Shown here: positions 1 through 10,904 of the stretch, piece after piece
Position numbering within the stretch: the stretch's first letter is position 1
How the letters are laid out: the number at the start of each line of letters is the position of its first letter
NCBI GenBank assembly: GCA_903813345.2
Contig: CAIIXF020000001.1
Span: 11,197,598-11,261,597 of the forward strand
Direction of reading: 5' to 3'
From: Owenia fusiformis
Lineage: Eukaryota; Annelida; Polychaeta; Sabellida; Oweniidae
DNA: 64,000 nucleotides
Made by a program: the position numbers and the translations under genes
The notes under the pieces: generated by a model
The model's database searches: none
Told to the model about the DNA's origin: nothing
The model's input: the letters and a program-made list of their open reading frames with translations, nothing else

Positions 1-905
1 CTGGTTGGTGCATTCTTAGTCAAATTTGTTCTTGTAGATGTCTTCTTTCATTTACGATATAAAAAAATGTATAGTGGATGACCAATGTTCATAGTAGAGC
101 TTTCAGATCTCCCCTACCCCATTCATTAGGAAAAATGACCGGAAACTATTAAAAAAAGTAAAATAACTTCAAATTATGAACTTTTACAAAGTTGTACCTA
201 TTCTATGTCAATACTTTGTATTATTTAATCTTTTTCTGATGTTTCAGGACCCTCATTAGTATTCTAATGCCTAGAAATGTGATATTTAAGGACAAAACTT
301 TTTTTCATTTTCGCTTTCAGCAATAACGTTTAGGTCCCTTTATATTGAGTTTTATGCTGACTGGTTGGTGCATTCTTGGTCAGATCTGTTCTTGTACATG
401 TCTTCTTCCATTTAGGATATAAAAATGTATATTGGAAAACCAATGTTGATATAAAGCTTTCATGTCTCCCCTGCCCCATTTATAATGTAAATGAAAAAGT
501 AATTTCAAATCATAAACTTTAACAAAATTGTAGCTATTCTCTATCAATACTATGTATTATTTAATGTAACCTTCATTTGATTACATGTGTCTAAAATTTG
601 TCATTTTTAGCATTCTGCATTTAGCAGTAGCATATAATTTTCCACAATTATAATTCTTTGATGATAGATTCATATATGTTTTCTATTGAATCTGTCTTCT
701 TTGATTTAAGTTAAAGAAAATGTATGTAAGACAAACAATGTTTTTATTAGAGGTCTAAGATCTGCCCTCCACCATTTAATAAGAAAACCGACACAAATGT
801 TATTATTGCATGTTAATATTCTTAAACTTTTCAAAAGTTTAGCACATTTATTAGCACACTAAAATCAAAAAATGACACATAAATGGGCAAAATGACAAAC
901 TTTTC
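1..905 (-). repeat. Tandem array of ~360 bp unit, left arm
   Basis: The sequence at 1 restarts at 361 with the same opening (CTGGTTGGTGCATTCTTRGT) and the same internal block ending in CTCCCCTACCCCATT. Two further, more diverged units follow to about 905. The array runs off the left edge of the window. The same unit recurs in opposite orientation at 2440-4035, so the two arrays form a large inverted repeat. Nothing in the unit looks coding. Confidence 0.85.
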
Positions 906-2439
906 ACTTTCAGTATTAGTTGTTTATATTTTTAGTTCAATGGTGATTGTTGATATATTTTAGATCATATATATTCAATTATTTGTCTTGTTATCTTCAA
1001 AGCATGGAAAATGTGTTTTAAACACAAATATACATATTAGGGATAAAATTACTACACTACCATATTTTTAAAAGATTACTCAAAAATAGAATAGTGCGAA
1101 ATAATTTTGTACCTTCAGTTTACCCTCATATGAATCAAAGGATATGTCTATATATAAACATGATTGTTCACAACTCTCGAACTTAATCTAGCAACAGCCT
1201 GATTTTTCAAATCTCCCTGGTTCTATGTTAGAGCTGCATTTAAGTCATCTTAAAGGTCTAAGTTGCTCATGACACCACAAGCTATATATTCAGATATGTA
1301 AGATCTCTAAATAATTGTTATAGTTCTGAGAAACTCATCCTAAAATATTGTCCAACGATGTGCACTATGTTGTTTATTGCCACATGGACAAGTAGCAATA
1401 CACCCTTGACTAGAAACTTTGTATTTGCAATTTTCTCTGCCTTATGCCATTTTACATTTGCGAATTGCCAAGGACATATGATTTTTGTGTTGCTACGAAG
1501 GTTTGTTTGTGAGTACTGGTACAAGACACCCATCTTTGATATATCTTCAAATAGGTATTGCACTTTGAGATTCATATAGTAGGACATAAGAAACTTTAAG
1601 AGCTCTTTTTAACTCTCATCCTTCTTTGCAAGCAACATTCTGTATCATCAGACTGAATACAAATTCTCTCAACAATGAATTCCTTTGTCTTGTCTGCAGC
1701 ACTGTAATAGACATGGGCCATAAGGAGAGTGTCAACTTCTTCATTTCACAATGATTGCATTTACCAAAATATCCCCAAGCCCAATCCATCATGAACTTCC
1801 TAATAACACCACCCTTAGGTGTAATATGGAAATCACCAAGCCTTTAACATTGCAATTGATATGAGGGAATCACTCAGATGCGAGTAGGTAGTTACCAGTT
1901 TCGCCACCAGGTGGCTGATTCGGGGGAAATAACATGGCAGGGTATTACAAAATTCCCTTAAACTTGAATATGCATCAGTTTTAGTGGTTCACTTTTCAAA
2001 TTACCCTTATGTATGTGATAGTTATACAAATTAAAATAAGTCCAGTAAAAGAAAATATTATCTGCCCAACACAAGAAAAGATATTTCATTTTTTGTAGTT
2101 TTACAACATGGGGTCTATGGGGAATCTCCCCGACCTAGAAGTCACATTTTCAAAGTTGATCAACTCTTTTCAAAACCACACTTTTAGATGTAATTTTATA
2201 TGTAGATTCCAAATTTGACACCAGTTTGATTGAATTGTGATTTTTTTTAATGATGTAAATCAAGATTATTTCTACTCGCATCAAGGATATTCAACCAATA
2301 TGGCTTGATCACTGGTTATGATTATCACACTACTATACCCCATTACATTTAAATATATTCCAAGTGTTCTACTATACATTGCATAGATTCATGAGCAGTT
2401 TGCAATGTATTATTACCAGAAAGCCCAAATAGACAAAGA
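906..2439. other. Unassigned core between inverted arrays
   Basis: About 1.5 kb of AT-rich sequence between the two opposed arrays. The only longer reading frame is on the minus strand at 1318-1587 (89 codons, with the stretch CPWQFANVKWHKAEK). I do not recognise it, it shows no clear splice sites, and it may be a remnant of whatever the arrays once flanked or simply chance. No promoter or RNA gene was seen. Confidence 0.4.
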
Positions 2440-4035
2440 TAGAGAATACCCGCCCCATTTGCAACTCAACTTTAAATGTCTAATTTTTAGACTTGTATAC
2501 TCATGAAGTTCCTGAAACATCTGAAAATATCAAATAATACATAGTATTGATCTAGAATAGCAACAACTTTGTTAAAGTCTATACTTTGAAATTATTTGGT
2601 TTTTATATTTCTGGTTATTTTTTCAAAATGGGGTAGGGGAGATATGTAAGCTCTCATATAATGTCAGGCTGTCCTCACATGTTTAAATACCTTAAATCAA
2701 AGAAGGCAGGCAAAAGAACAGATTTGTTCAAGAACCATCAACCAATCAGCATAAAACTCAAGATAAAAGGAAATACAGTAATGTTATTGCTAAACGTGGA
2801 AATGATGAAAAATTGATGAAAAATGCCAAATTTTGTTCTTAAATGTCTAATTTCTAGACACAAAGTATATTAATGAAGGTCCTGAAACATTAATTATACC
2901 ATTCAATAACACATATGGAATGGCTACATCTTTGTTAAAGTTTATACTGGTAATTTGAAGTTATTTTTTATATTTTCCGGTAATCTTCCCTATTAAATGG
3001 GGTAGGGGAGATCTGAAAGCTCTAATATGAACATTGTTTGTCCACTATGCATTATCAATACCTTAAATGGAAGAAGACATGTACAAGAACAGATTTAATC
3101 AAAAATGCATCAACCAGTCAGCATAAAACTCAAGATATGAGGATCTATATGTTACTGCTGAAAGCAGCATTGATTAAAAAATGCCAAGTTTTGTCCTTAA
3201 ATGTCTCATTTCTAGTCACTTGAATACCAATAAAGGTTTTTAAAAATCTTAAAAACATTAAATAACACATAATGTTGATATAGAACAGCTACAACTTGAT
3301 TAAAGTTTACAATTTCAAGTTATTTTACATTTTCATATTTCTCGTTTATTTTCCATAATAGATGGGGTAGGGGATATCTGAAAGCTCTAATATGAACATT
3401 GTTTGTCTACTATACATTTTCTATATCTTAAATGGAAGAAGACATGCACAAGAACAGATTTGATTGAAAATGAAACAATCAGACAGCATAAAACTCAAGA
3501 TATGAGGAACTATATATTACTGCTGAAAGCGAAAATGATAAAACAAAATGCAAAGTTTTGTCCTTAAATGTCTCATTTCTAGCCACTTGTATACCGAGAA
3601 AGGTTCTGAAATATCTTAAAAACATTAAATAACACATAATATTGATATAGAATAGCTACAACTTTGTTAAAGTTTATGATGTCAAGTTATTTATTTTTTT
3701 TAATTTTTGGGTAATTTTTCATAATAAATGGGGTAGGGGAGATCTGAATGCTCTCATATGAACATTGTTTGTCTACTATACATTTTCTATACCTTAAATG
3801 GAAGAACACATGTACAAGCACAGATTTAATCAAAAATGCAACAACCAGTCAGCATTAAACTCAAGATATAAGGAACTATATGTTAATGCTGAAAGCGAAA
3901 ATGATTAAAAAATGCCAAATTTTGTCCTTAAATGTCACATTTCTAGACACAAGTACACTAATGAAGGTCCTGAAACATCTGAGAAAGCTTAAATAACACA
4001 TAATATTGATATAGAATAGCTACAACTTTGTTGAG
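2440..4035 (+). repeat. Tandem array of ~360 bp unit, right arm
   Basis: At least four and a half head-to-tail units. Landmarks such as GGGGTAGGGGAGATCTGAA and CCTTAAATGGAAGAAGACAT recur about every 360 bp (for example near 2998, 3362 and 3728). This is the reverse complement of the unit at 1-905. The innermost unit, near 2450-2800, is the most diverged and the outer units are most alike, mirroring the left array. Non-coding. Confidence 0.87.
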
Positions 4036-4463
4036 TTGAACATTTTGACTTTTTGTAGTTTCCATTTTTAGCCAATTATTTTCTAAAATATACAAGGTAT
4101 GTCTTCTTCGGAACAGTATTTAGATATGTTCGCAAGAGTTATATGCTTCGCAGGCGAAATCCCTTATGCAGGACACCCTAATAGAATAAAAAATACACAG
4201 AAATTCCATCCAGCTCAAAAAGTCATTTTTTCCTTAACGGAGCCTCTTAGAAAATTTTCCACCCCGAGTATGACAGCTGACCACGCCACGTCAATATTGC
4301 TTAGTCATCCATGAGAGTTACATAATGATCTAACAAGTAAGTACCATTTGATGGAGGACAAACTAGGCTTTTTTACTACTCTCTTCGTATTTTTAGAAGA
4401 TTGCTCAAAATTCTAGTATCTCGTCTTTGAAGTTGAGTGTACTTTTTTGTGGACGCCCTGTAT
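4036..4463. other. Unassigned intergenic stretch
   Basis: Lies between the repeat array and the GPCR block. A 71-codon open frame at 4099-4314 matches nothing I know and has no supporting features. I see nothing else here. Confidence 0.4.
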
Positions 4464-4553
4464 ATGCAGATGCATGCATATCATTTCCTATGATAGGTGC
4501 TACAAATGCTGATGCCATAGCTTTGTATGCTACATGCCTCTGTTTAATAGGAG

Positions 4554-4560
4554 TATATAA
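4554..4560 (+). promoter_or_regulatory. TATA box of GPCR copy A
   Basis: TATATAA lies about 150 bp upstream of the conserved ATG, inside a stretch conserved with the paralogous promoter at 17018. Conservation of the surrounding ~100 bp (CTACATGCCTCTGTTTAATA in both) supports a core promoter. The transcription start would fall near 4585. Confidence 0.6.
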
Positions 4561-4711
4561 ACTGACGGCATTGTCAGAGATAGACAGAGTAGACTGACAG
4601 GGTTCTCACGAGATGAATCGAATCACAGATAGCGATCACAGATAGGCAATCAGTTACTCAAATATCTGATTAAACTGTTTTTGTCTGATGATTTCTCGTT
4701 ATCACACAAAG

Positions 4712-6145
4712 ATGAAAACAGGACTTGATGCAAGACTGTTCGTGATGGTTTATTTCCTGATAATAGGGACCACACTCCAAGGTGTGTCATCAATGGAAGT
4801 ATCAGGGTTTAAAGTGACGAACCCTCCAAATGGAAAAGTTGATATGAATTTGAATATTTCGAGAATTGAACTGAACAATACACTTGAAGGCACAACCAAC
4901 AACAGTGACACGACAACTGAAACTGGCAACAGTGACATGCAGGTTAATGCCAACCACAGTGACACAACAACTGTAGATACAATCAGTTTACCAACTGAAG
5001 CGCAAAGTATCGTGACAATAACTAAAATGATGAATAGAAATGAAGACAATACGAAAGTATTGGTTCTGAACACTCCAAACGCTAGGTGTACACCGCCAGT
5101 TGGTGATCCAGTTACGGGCCTCAAACTACCTTTCGCAGAACACGCCCGTGTAATGCAGATTTACGTCGCAGCTTTTATCTGTGCCTTCGGTGCGGTTAGT
5201 AACATTCTCGCATACATCGTACTCTCTCGACAAAAACAGAATACCAGCGTGTTCACAATGCGTTGCCTCGCTATAAATGATTGCATCTATCTCATGTGGA
5301 ATGGAATTTGGGAAGTTTTATACTGGATATACGGACACACATATTGGATGGACAAGTCCGTGGGAGCAAGGTCGCATCACATCAGCCTCGCATATCCGTA
5401 TGTATCTACAGTAGGGTATATGCTACAAATGACAAGCGTATGGCTTGTAGTTCTGATGACCGTGGACCGTTTTGTAGCTGTTTGCTTTCCTATGAGGGCA
5501 GTGTCACTATGTACAATATTTCGAGCAAGGGTTCTCTGTCTTTCTGTTTTCATTATGTCTATCGTTTACCATATTCCCATGTTCTTTGAGTGGAAAATGG
5601 CCTGGGCGAGGAATATGTGCAGCAGGAAATTCGAATACGTATTAAGGTTCACGGACACTGGAGAGAACTTTTATTATCAGTTGATTTACGGATTCATTTT
5701 GAATCTCATGTTTAAGAATGTCGTACCGATATTGATCGTCTTCATATTGAATATAATGTTGATTCGGGATCTCTACCGAGCGAAGAGAGCGCGAATGGAG
5801 ATTCAGAGTGGGGCTAACACACATTCGAGACAAGAGAGAGACATTACGATGACTCTTCTTTCAGTCTCTACGATCCTTGTTATTTGTCTGATACCAAGAC
5901 TGGCACTGAAAGGCATGCGATTGGTGCTCTGGATTCCAGAGACAAACGAAGAGAAGATTGCCCAATTTGGGTCCTTGGAGGCATACGATAACTACTATTG
6001 GAGTTCGAACTACCTCTTTTTAGCTTCTGTGTTCTTAATGAGGGCCAATGCTGCCGTTAACTTGTTCTTCTATTGTATCGTTCGGAAGGATTTTAGGAAA
6101 GAATTGCAGGCTATTTGTACCTGTAATAAAAAGAAGACGAGTTAA
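4712..6145 (+). CDS. FMRFamide-receptor-like class A GPCR, copy A
   Basis: A single-exon seven-helix receptor of 477 residues from the ATG at 4712. An in-frame ATG at 4688 would add 8 residues, but the paralogue begins at the position equivalent to 4712, so that start is preferred. In numbering from 4688: a hydrophobic signal-like segment at 17-35; a Ser/Thr-rich ectodomain with several N-glycosylation sequons to about 150; TM1 about 157-180, TM2 190-212, TM3 233-260 ending in DRF rather than DRY, TM4 280-300 ending YHIPMFFEW, TM5 330-357, TM6 386-410 and TM7 441-466 with NAAVNLFFY in place of NPxxY. YPYV before TM3 and the HIPxFFE stretch are typical of invertebrate FMRFamide receptors. A plasma-membrane neuropeptide receptor is inferred; the ligand is unknown. 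The cytoplasmic tail stops at KKKTS, 74 residues before the paralogue ends. Confidence 0.85.
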   Translation: MKTGLDARLFVMVYFLIIGTTLQGVSSMEVSGFKVTNPPNGKVDMNLNISRIELNNTLEGTTNNSDTTTETGNSDMQVNANHSDTTTVDTISLPTEAQSIVTITKMMNRNEDNTKVLVLNTPNARCTPPVGDPVTGLKLPFAEHARVMQIYVAAFICAFGAVSNILAYIVLSRQKQNTSVFTMRCLAINDCIYLMWNGIWEVLYWIYGHTYWMDKSVGARSHHISLAYPYVSTVGYMLQMTSVWLVVLMTVDRFVAVCFPMRAVSLCTIFRARVLCLSVFIMSIVYHIPMFFEWKMAWARNMCSRKFEYVLRFTDTGENFYYQLIYGFILNLMFKNVVPILIVFILNIMLIRDLYRAKRARMEIQSGANTHSRQERDITMTLLSVSTILVICLIPRLALKGMRLVLWIPETNEEKIAQFGSLEAYDNYYWSSNYLFLASVFLMRANAAVNLFFYCIVRKDFRKELQAICTCNKKKTS

Positions 6146-6366
6146 ACTCAAATGGACGAAAGTTCACGACTTGGCGCACAGGGGCAAGTAACCAAGGAGT
6201 CTTGAGGAGAAATGAGAAAGGGTGAACAATATATCCGGCCGGGTGGACTGGTAAATGTTGATTTGGCTTCTCATCTGCCGATGAATCCTGCAATTACAAC
6301 GTTAGACCAAAGTGAGGTTCAACTAAAAGAGCAGCACCAGAATATGGTGAAAGTGTCATACTTTGA
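6146..6366 (+). other. Ghost of the lost GPCR-A tail (now 3' UTR)
   Basis: Immediately after the copy A stop the DNA still aligns to the last 74 codons of copy B: GGGGCAAG, AAGGAGT, AGAAAGGGTGAACAATATAT and GCAGCACCAGAATATGG occur in both. The first stop arises where copy B has an AAA codon, and a second in-frame TGA lies downstream near 6202. The tail was therefore present ancestrally and was lost in copy A. Confidence 0.75.
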
Positions 6367-6519
6367 TAACTGGTCATTGTTACAGACAGTAAAGTACTGA
6401 GTTTTATTTGGGGGAACTTGAACCTTTCGATCTGGTCCAAGACAAGACTAGTGACAAGATTTCCACCTTGTAATGTATACTTATTATTATTTAAAATATG
6501 TATGTTTATTTTTATTTAT

Positions 6520-6525
6520 AATAAA
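6520..6525 (+). terminator. Poly(A) signal of GPCR copy A
   Basis: AATAAA about 375 bp after the stop. It aligns with AATAAA at 19372 in the paralogous block, followed in both by a GATAGGAA-like stretch. Confidence 0.55.
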
Positions 6526-6911
6526 AGTTGATAGGAAGTTACCCGTTCTTTGCGTATAATTATGTTTATATATTGTATTTTAATTTCGAAGTGGACTAGC
6601 AAAACGAAGGAACTTGATAGGCCTGTACTAGCAGAAATATTTTTCATTCTAATCTGGGCTGAATGCACATCGTCTGTCAAACTTTCTTTCGGAAAACAAA
6701 TCTCGATTTTTTTTACAAAACAGGTTATGCAGTTTCCGTTCCTGATGACCTATTTCTGTTATGTGGCCGACAGCTGAAAGTTATACAAACCTAAATTTCA
6801 GCGTCATCTCAATAACACAATGTACGCTCCCCTCCATAAGTTTGGGTACCGGAAGCTTCATTGGGTACCATACCAAAACGTTCAAAGTTTGAGTCTTAGT
6901 TTTGTTCCGTA

Positions 6912-7496
6912 CCCCCTATCACACCAAACTAGTTCTTACCCGTTCTTGCCAGTCCTACGAAAACGTCGTAAAGTCGGCTCAATCTGGCTGTGGTCGGGAG
7001 ATATGTCTAGAATAATTAGCTACTTCGTTCATAAACAGTCTTCAATACGTCCATCTCATTCGCAGTTCGTTCAGGTCGCACCACGTCGGTGTGCAACGTC
7101 GTATAACGCGTCCCTTAGTCTAGAAGGTCATCATGACCTGATTACAGGACGGTATGGTCGCCATCGAATTTTGAATCGATTCAAAATTCTAAATCACATT
7201 CCCCGTCCGGGAAAGTCCATGAAGTTCGTAAACAGACCGTAGAACATTGTAGCTTCGTTCATTCCGTTCGCACACAGTTTAGAACCAGTTTTGAAGAACG
7301 CAGTGGCAACTTGCATCCGACATGGTGTAACTTGAACGAATTGCAAATGAGAGGGACGTATTGAACTGCTGTTTATGGACGAAGTATAGTAGCTAATTAT
7401 TAAAGACACATTTCCCAACCACAGCCAGATTTAGCCAGTTGACTTTTCTGTTAGGCTGGACAGAACGATTGAGAACTAGTTTGGTGTGATAGGGGG
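6912..7496. mobile_element. Long-TIR DNA transposon, TTAA/TTAC-type target
   Basis: A 585 bp element with mirrored ends: CCCCCTATCACACCAAACTA at the left and its reverse complement at the right. The inverted similarity extends about 200 bp inward (for example AATCTGGCTGTGG in both arms), so it can fold into a long hairpin. TTAA follows the right end. The paralogous GPCR block lacks it: near 20430 the flanks GTTTTGTTCC and TTACAATAAT sit almost together. Ends beginning CCC at TTAA-like targets suggest a piggyBac-type non-autonomous element; that is an inference. No coding capacity. Confidence 0.85.
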
Positions 7497-7964
7497 TTAA
7501 TTACAATAATTTGGAGGTTCATGACCACTCTTGAAGTCATCACATATTTCTGTCTTTCAATTAGAAATATGAAATTGATGATTTTGTATCGTCAACTCAA
7601 TGACGAAGCTCTTCTCGTTACTATCAATAACCATGTCGATCAATCCTTTTAGCATCAGAATTTAATATGAAAAATATTTTCCCAATCATGATAAAATAGC
7701 AATACCAATTAAATGTGACGTCAACAGAACATTTCATTCAGATTATCAATCCATTACATAGATTAGACATACAATTACTGGATGAGCGTGGTGTAAAAGT
7801 GGTTTTGAAAAATGGCAAATTTCTCTTTATGTAGGTTATTTATCGTTTATTATTCTACATTAACTCTGAAAATAATGGTGTCTATAGTTTTTCGGCGTTT
7901 TTGAAATATGCAGATTTATACCCCCTGGTGTGATTTTAAGGGGGGGGGGTACTAGGAAAGCTAT
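7497..7964. other. Tail of duplicated block A, otherwise plain
   Basis: 7497-7770 is the resumed block A, matched at 23318-23490. The remainder is AT-rich DNA with a short poly-G run near 7942. No gene seen. Confidence 0.5.
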
Positions 7965-8690
7965 GTATAATTCTTAGAATATACAACTAATCATCTTGAT
8001 ACTTAGAGGTAATCATCTACTTACAATGTTCTACCATTATGACAAGTTTCATCAAAGTTGGTCGATTGGTTGATATGGTAACTGAGATCACATGTTAAAA
8101 AAGTACACAAAAATCTAAGACACCCCTGAGACAAAACACATATTATTTTCATGAAATAGGAAGGACTCACCATGAAAACATTTTAGAAAACTTATTCATA
8201 GTATGTTTGATAATATTAAATCAACTAATGTTTTATCGAAGCCACACAGTGAATACTATTTGCTGATGATTATATGGCTATGCAAAGAACTTTAGAAAGG
8301 GGACGTGGCACTTTCCAAAGAAATATTTATTTGCGTTCAAAGTTTTGAGGTAAATAATTAACCATTTGTCCTAATAAAATATTACTTGAATTATTATGTT
8401 CGATATTTACAAGTAATCATCTGCTTATCATGTCCTAACAGTATGACAAGTACCATCAATGTTGGCCAGTTGGTTGCTATGGTGCATGCAACCTTTGACA
8501 AAGCAAATAATATGTTCATCAAATTGGGAGAAATTAGCATGAAAACATTTCAGAAAACTTATCCAGAGCTGTATGTTTGATGATGTTTAATCAATGAATA
8601 TTTCTTTTTAGCTATTTGATGCATTGTATTTATTGATCATAATACGACTATGCAGAATGTGGCTGTCACAGATACTCTGAGATTAAGCGT
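7965..8690 (+). repeat. Two degenerate direct repeat units
   Basis: Units at about 7965-8280 and 8390-8690 share the order TACTTAGAGGTAATCATCT / CAAGTAATCATCTGCTTA, ATGACAAG..CATCAA.GTTGG, ATGAAAACATTT and GTATGTTTGAT. Inverted relatives lie at 9955-10290 and 10905-11012. A 64-codon frame over the second unit is not shared by the first, so the units do not look coding. Confidence 0.65.
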
Positions 8691-8828
8691 GGGGACATAT
8701 TAATTCATTTAGTCTATCATTTGCCCCAAAAACCTCATTAAAAGATCAAGCTATGTCAACTTCTCCATCTGTTGCAATCTTTTCTACCAATATGTCTATG
8801 AGATTATCAGGTAGAATGGTTGATCTGA

Positions 8829-9315
8829 TCAATTAAGCTTTATGTTGCCATTAACAAGTTTCCATCCATGATTCTCAGGATTGGGTATATCTGATTTATT
8901 GAAGTGTGCATTCTTCCGGATAGACGCTTGATGGTTAACATGTTTCACATGTTGAATGAGGGGGTCTTTACTTGGTGGCAATGGGGAAAGATCAAAATCA
9001 TGTGTTTTGTTCACTTGGGTCTCTGTTAATTCCAAAGAATTTCTGAAGGTCGTAAATAGATTCTTGAATATGCTCCCACTTCTGATGATTCGCAGAGCCT
9101 GGAGCTTCCCCCTCCAACAAAAGCACTTGTTGAGTCCCAGTCTGTAAAAGCATTGCATGATGGAAGTGCCGGACACAGTTTAGATCCTCCTTGCTTGTTC
9201 CTACATCAATCAATATCAGTTGTTTGAACCGAGTACAAACAAGAACACTTCTGTATCTACAGAAAGCAATACTTACTCGAGTCTCTAGCCAATACTTGGC
9301 TAGAGGGGATTTCAT
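8829..9315 (-). pseudogene. Remnant of widespread mobile-element ORF family
   Basis: Minus-strand open frames here contain PLPPSKDPLIQHVKHVNHQ and IPNPENHGWKLVNG. From memory, these resemble the C-terminal half of a large uncharacterised animal protein family typically reading LPPTxxALxxHVKRAxYQ then PxPxxHGW, spread by mobile DNA in cnidarians, molluscs, ticks and fishes. It is fragmentary and without an intact start. A more distant set of relatives is at 50368-51817 and 53800-54930. It abuts the palindrome beginning at 9272. Function unknown. Confidence 0.55.
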
Positions 9316-9954
9316 CTGAAATACTGTGAACTCTATTTGAAAAAAGCTGGCCGTGGTGTCATAAATTTATTGATTATTTTAAAAATCGCCAGATAAATAA
9401 ATCATTAATCAAAACCGGACCCAGGTCGGCTCCTTGATGAGATATGACATGATTTTATCAGGATTTCGTCTAAAATTAAAACAAAATGCCTCCAAGAAAA
9501 ATGGCGATGTTCGAAAACTGGACGAAATGTCGTTAACGTCTGACATTAGAAACTGGCTGTAAGTTAGCGATCCAGAAGATGTGAACTAATACACTGATCA
9601 CTTTATGTGTGTTTTGGAATTTTTGGTGAGGTCGAATAAGACCAAAACTCGCAATTCAAATTGTGATGTGGAAAAATGGCGGACATATGATTTCAAATTT
9701 TATGATTACGACATGACCAGTTGTTCATGCAGGAATATATCTGTACTGGAAGGCCACGATACAGTGGCCTTAGACGAAGGTAACGCAATACGATATCTGT
9801 TGTTTTTAGAATTCATTAAGAAGTGTTTCCAGTCTTTGTATTTAGCTGTAATAGTTGCAGGACCCTTTAAAACAATTGGATCTGATATTCTCCTTCTTTG
9901 TCTCTCTTTTTTCCTCTATTGATATTTTGTTCTAAGAGTCTGGTATAAAATATA

Positions 9955-10290
9955 TTACAGCACTATCTCTAGGTAAAGCCTCAAATATGTACATAATGTG
10001 ACAGCCATATTCTGTATAGTCTTATTATGATTAGCAAATTCAATGTATCAAATGCCCCAGATGAAATATCTATTATTGATTTAACATTATCAGACATACT
10101 CAAAATAAGTGTTCTGAAATGTTTTCATACAAATTCCTCCCAATTAGATGAATTTTTTATGTGCCCAATCTCTCAGAGTGTGTCTTAGAATTTTCTAGTA
10201 CCCCCTTAATGTGTACTTCTTAACAAATGATTTCTGTTACAATAGCAATCAGTTGCCCCACATTTATGAAACTTGTCATAGTGTAAGAAC
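9955..10290 (-). repeat. Inverted copy of the 7965-8690 unit
   Basis: The reverse complement matches 7965-8280 and 8390-8690, including GTGACAGCCATATTCTG, TGAAATGTTTTCAT and ATGAAACTTGTCATA. With those units it brackets the region around 9272. Confidence 0.6.
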
Positions 10291-10298
10291 ATAATTGT

Positions 10299-10479
10299 TG
10301 GATTTACACTAGCGCGCTAGGACGTCTTAGCTAAAACGTTTTAGCGTTAAAACGTTTTGCAAATGTTGTAAATCCAGATTTACGCAAGAGCTCTCGGCTA
10401 AGAGCTAAAACGTTTTAGGACCCTAGTCACAGCCAAGACGTCTTGGCGTTAAAACGTTTTACAAGCGAGTGTAAATCCA
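10299..10479. mobile_element. Small foldback built of 6-10 bp palindromes
   Basis: Perfect 12 bp terminal inverted repeats TGGATTTACACT (10299) and AGTGTAAATCCA (10468) enclose a run of self-complementary words: AGCGCGCT, GACGTC, TTAGCTAA, AAAACGTTTT (several times), AGAGCTCT and AAGACGTCTT. A back-to-back junction TGTAAATCCAGATTTACGC near 10370 suggests two fused units. No target duplication was recognised. Non-coding. Confidence 0.7.
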
Positions 10480-10904
10480 TCGGTTTTAGCTAAGAGCTCT
10501 TAGTCCGGGTTTTTGCGTTGCTCCGAACGAAACATTTGAAACTTTCCATATACATAATGTCGCATGGTCCTTTATTTTGTCTTAATATCCCTTGTTCCCA
10601 ATATCATCCCAAAATTATTGAAAATAACTTATTTGCCTGGCGATTTATCATAATCCTAATTTATGCATAAAATCTTCCTGCTCTCTTTCATGCTTTTAAC
10701 AGTGCTGTCTTTTGGTCATATTTTTCTGAAACCGATGCATTCTTTAGTACAAAGTCGGGTACAAAGTATAGCCTAGAAGCGGGAAAGGAATAACTATATT
10801 GACTGAACCGTCCTTCAACCAGTACTGAACTGCTTTTTTCATTTTACATGTATACCTGTCAATAACAGGATGATTAGTTAGATATTCTCGGAATTATGTA
10901 TGGC

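Larger units (their letters stand above)
4464..7770 (+). repeat. Segmental duplication, block A
   Basis: The block is paralogous to 16915-20480 plus 23318-23490. Homology starts just upstream of the promoter (GCAGATGCATGCATATCATT in both copies), runs through the GPCR gene, its 3' UTR and about 350 bp more (CTCCCCTCCATAAGTTTGG near 6829 and 20355), and resumes after a 585 bp element as ACCATGTCGATCAATCCTTT (7631), matched at 23347. The two receptor starts are 12,456 bp apart. Confidence 0.85.

Noticed and set aside
1318-1587. 89-codon minus-strand frame as a gene
   Set aside because: No recognisable domain, no splice or promoter support; kept only as an unassigned note.
4688-4711. Upstream ATG of GPCR A as the true start
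   Set aside because: The paralogue lacks it, and the conserved signal-like segment starts from the ATG at 4712.
4750-5124. Long minus-strand frames opposite the GPCR genes
   Set aside because: Antisense shadows of the receptor coding sequence; the same shadows recur in both paralogues.
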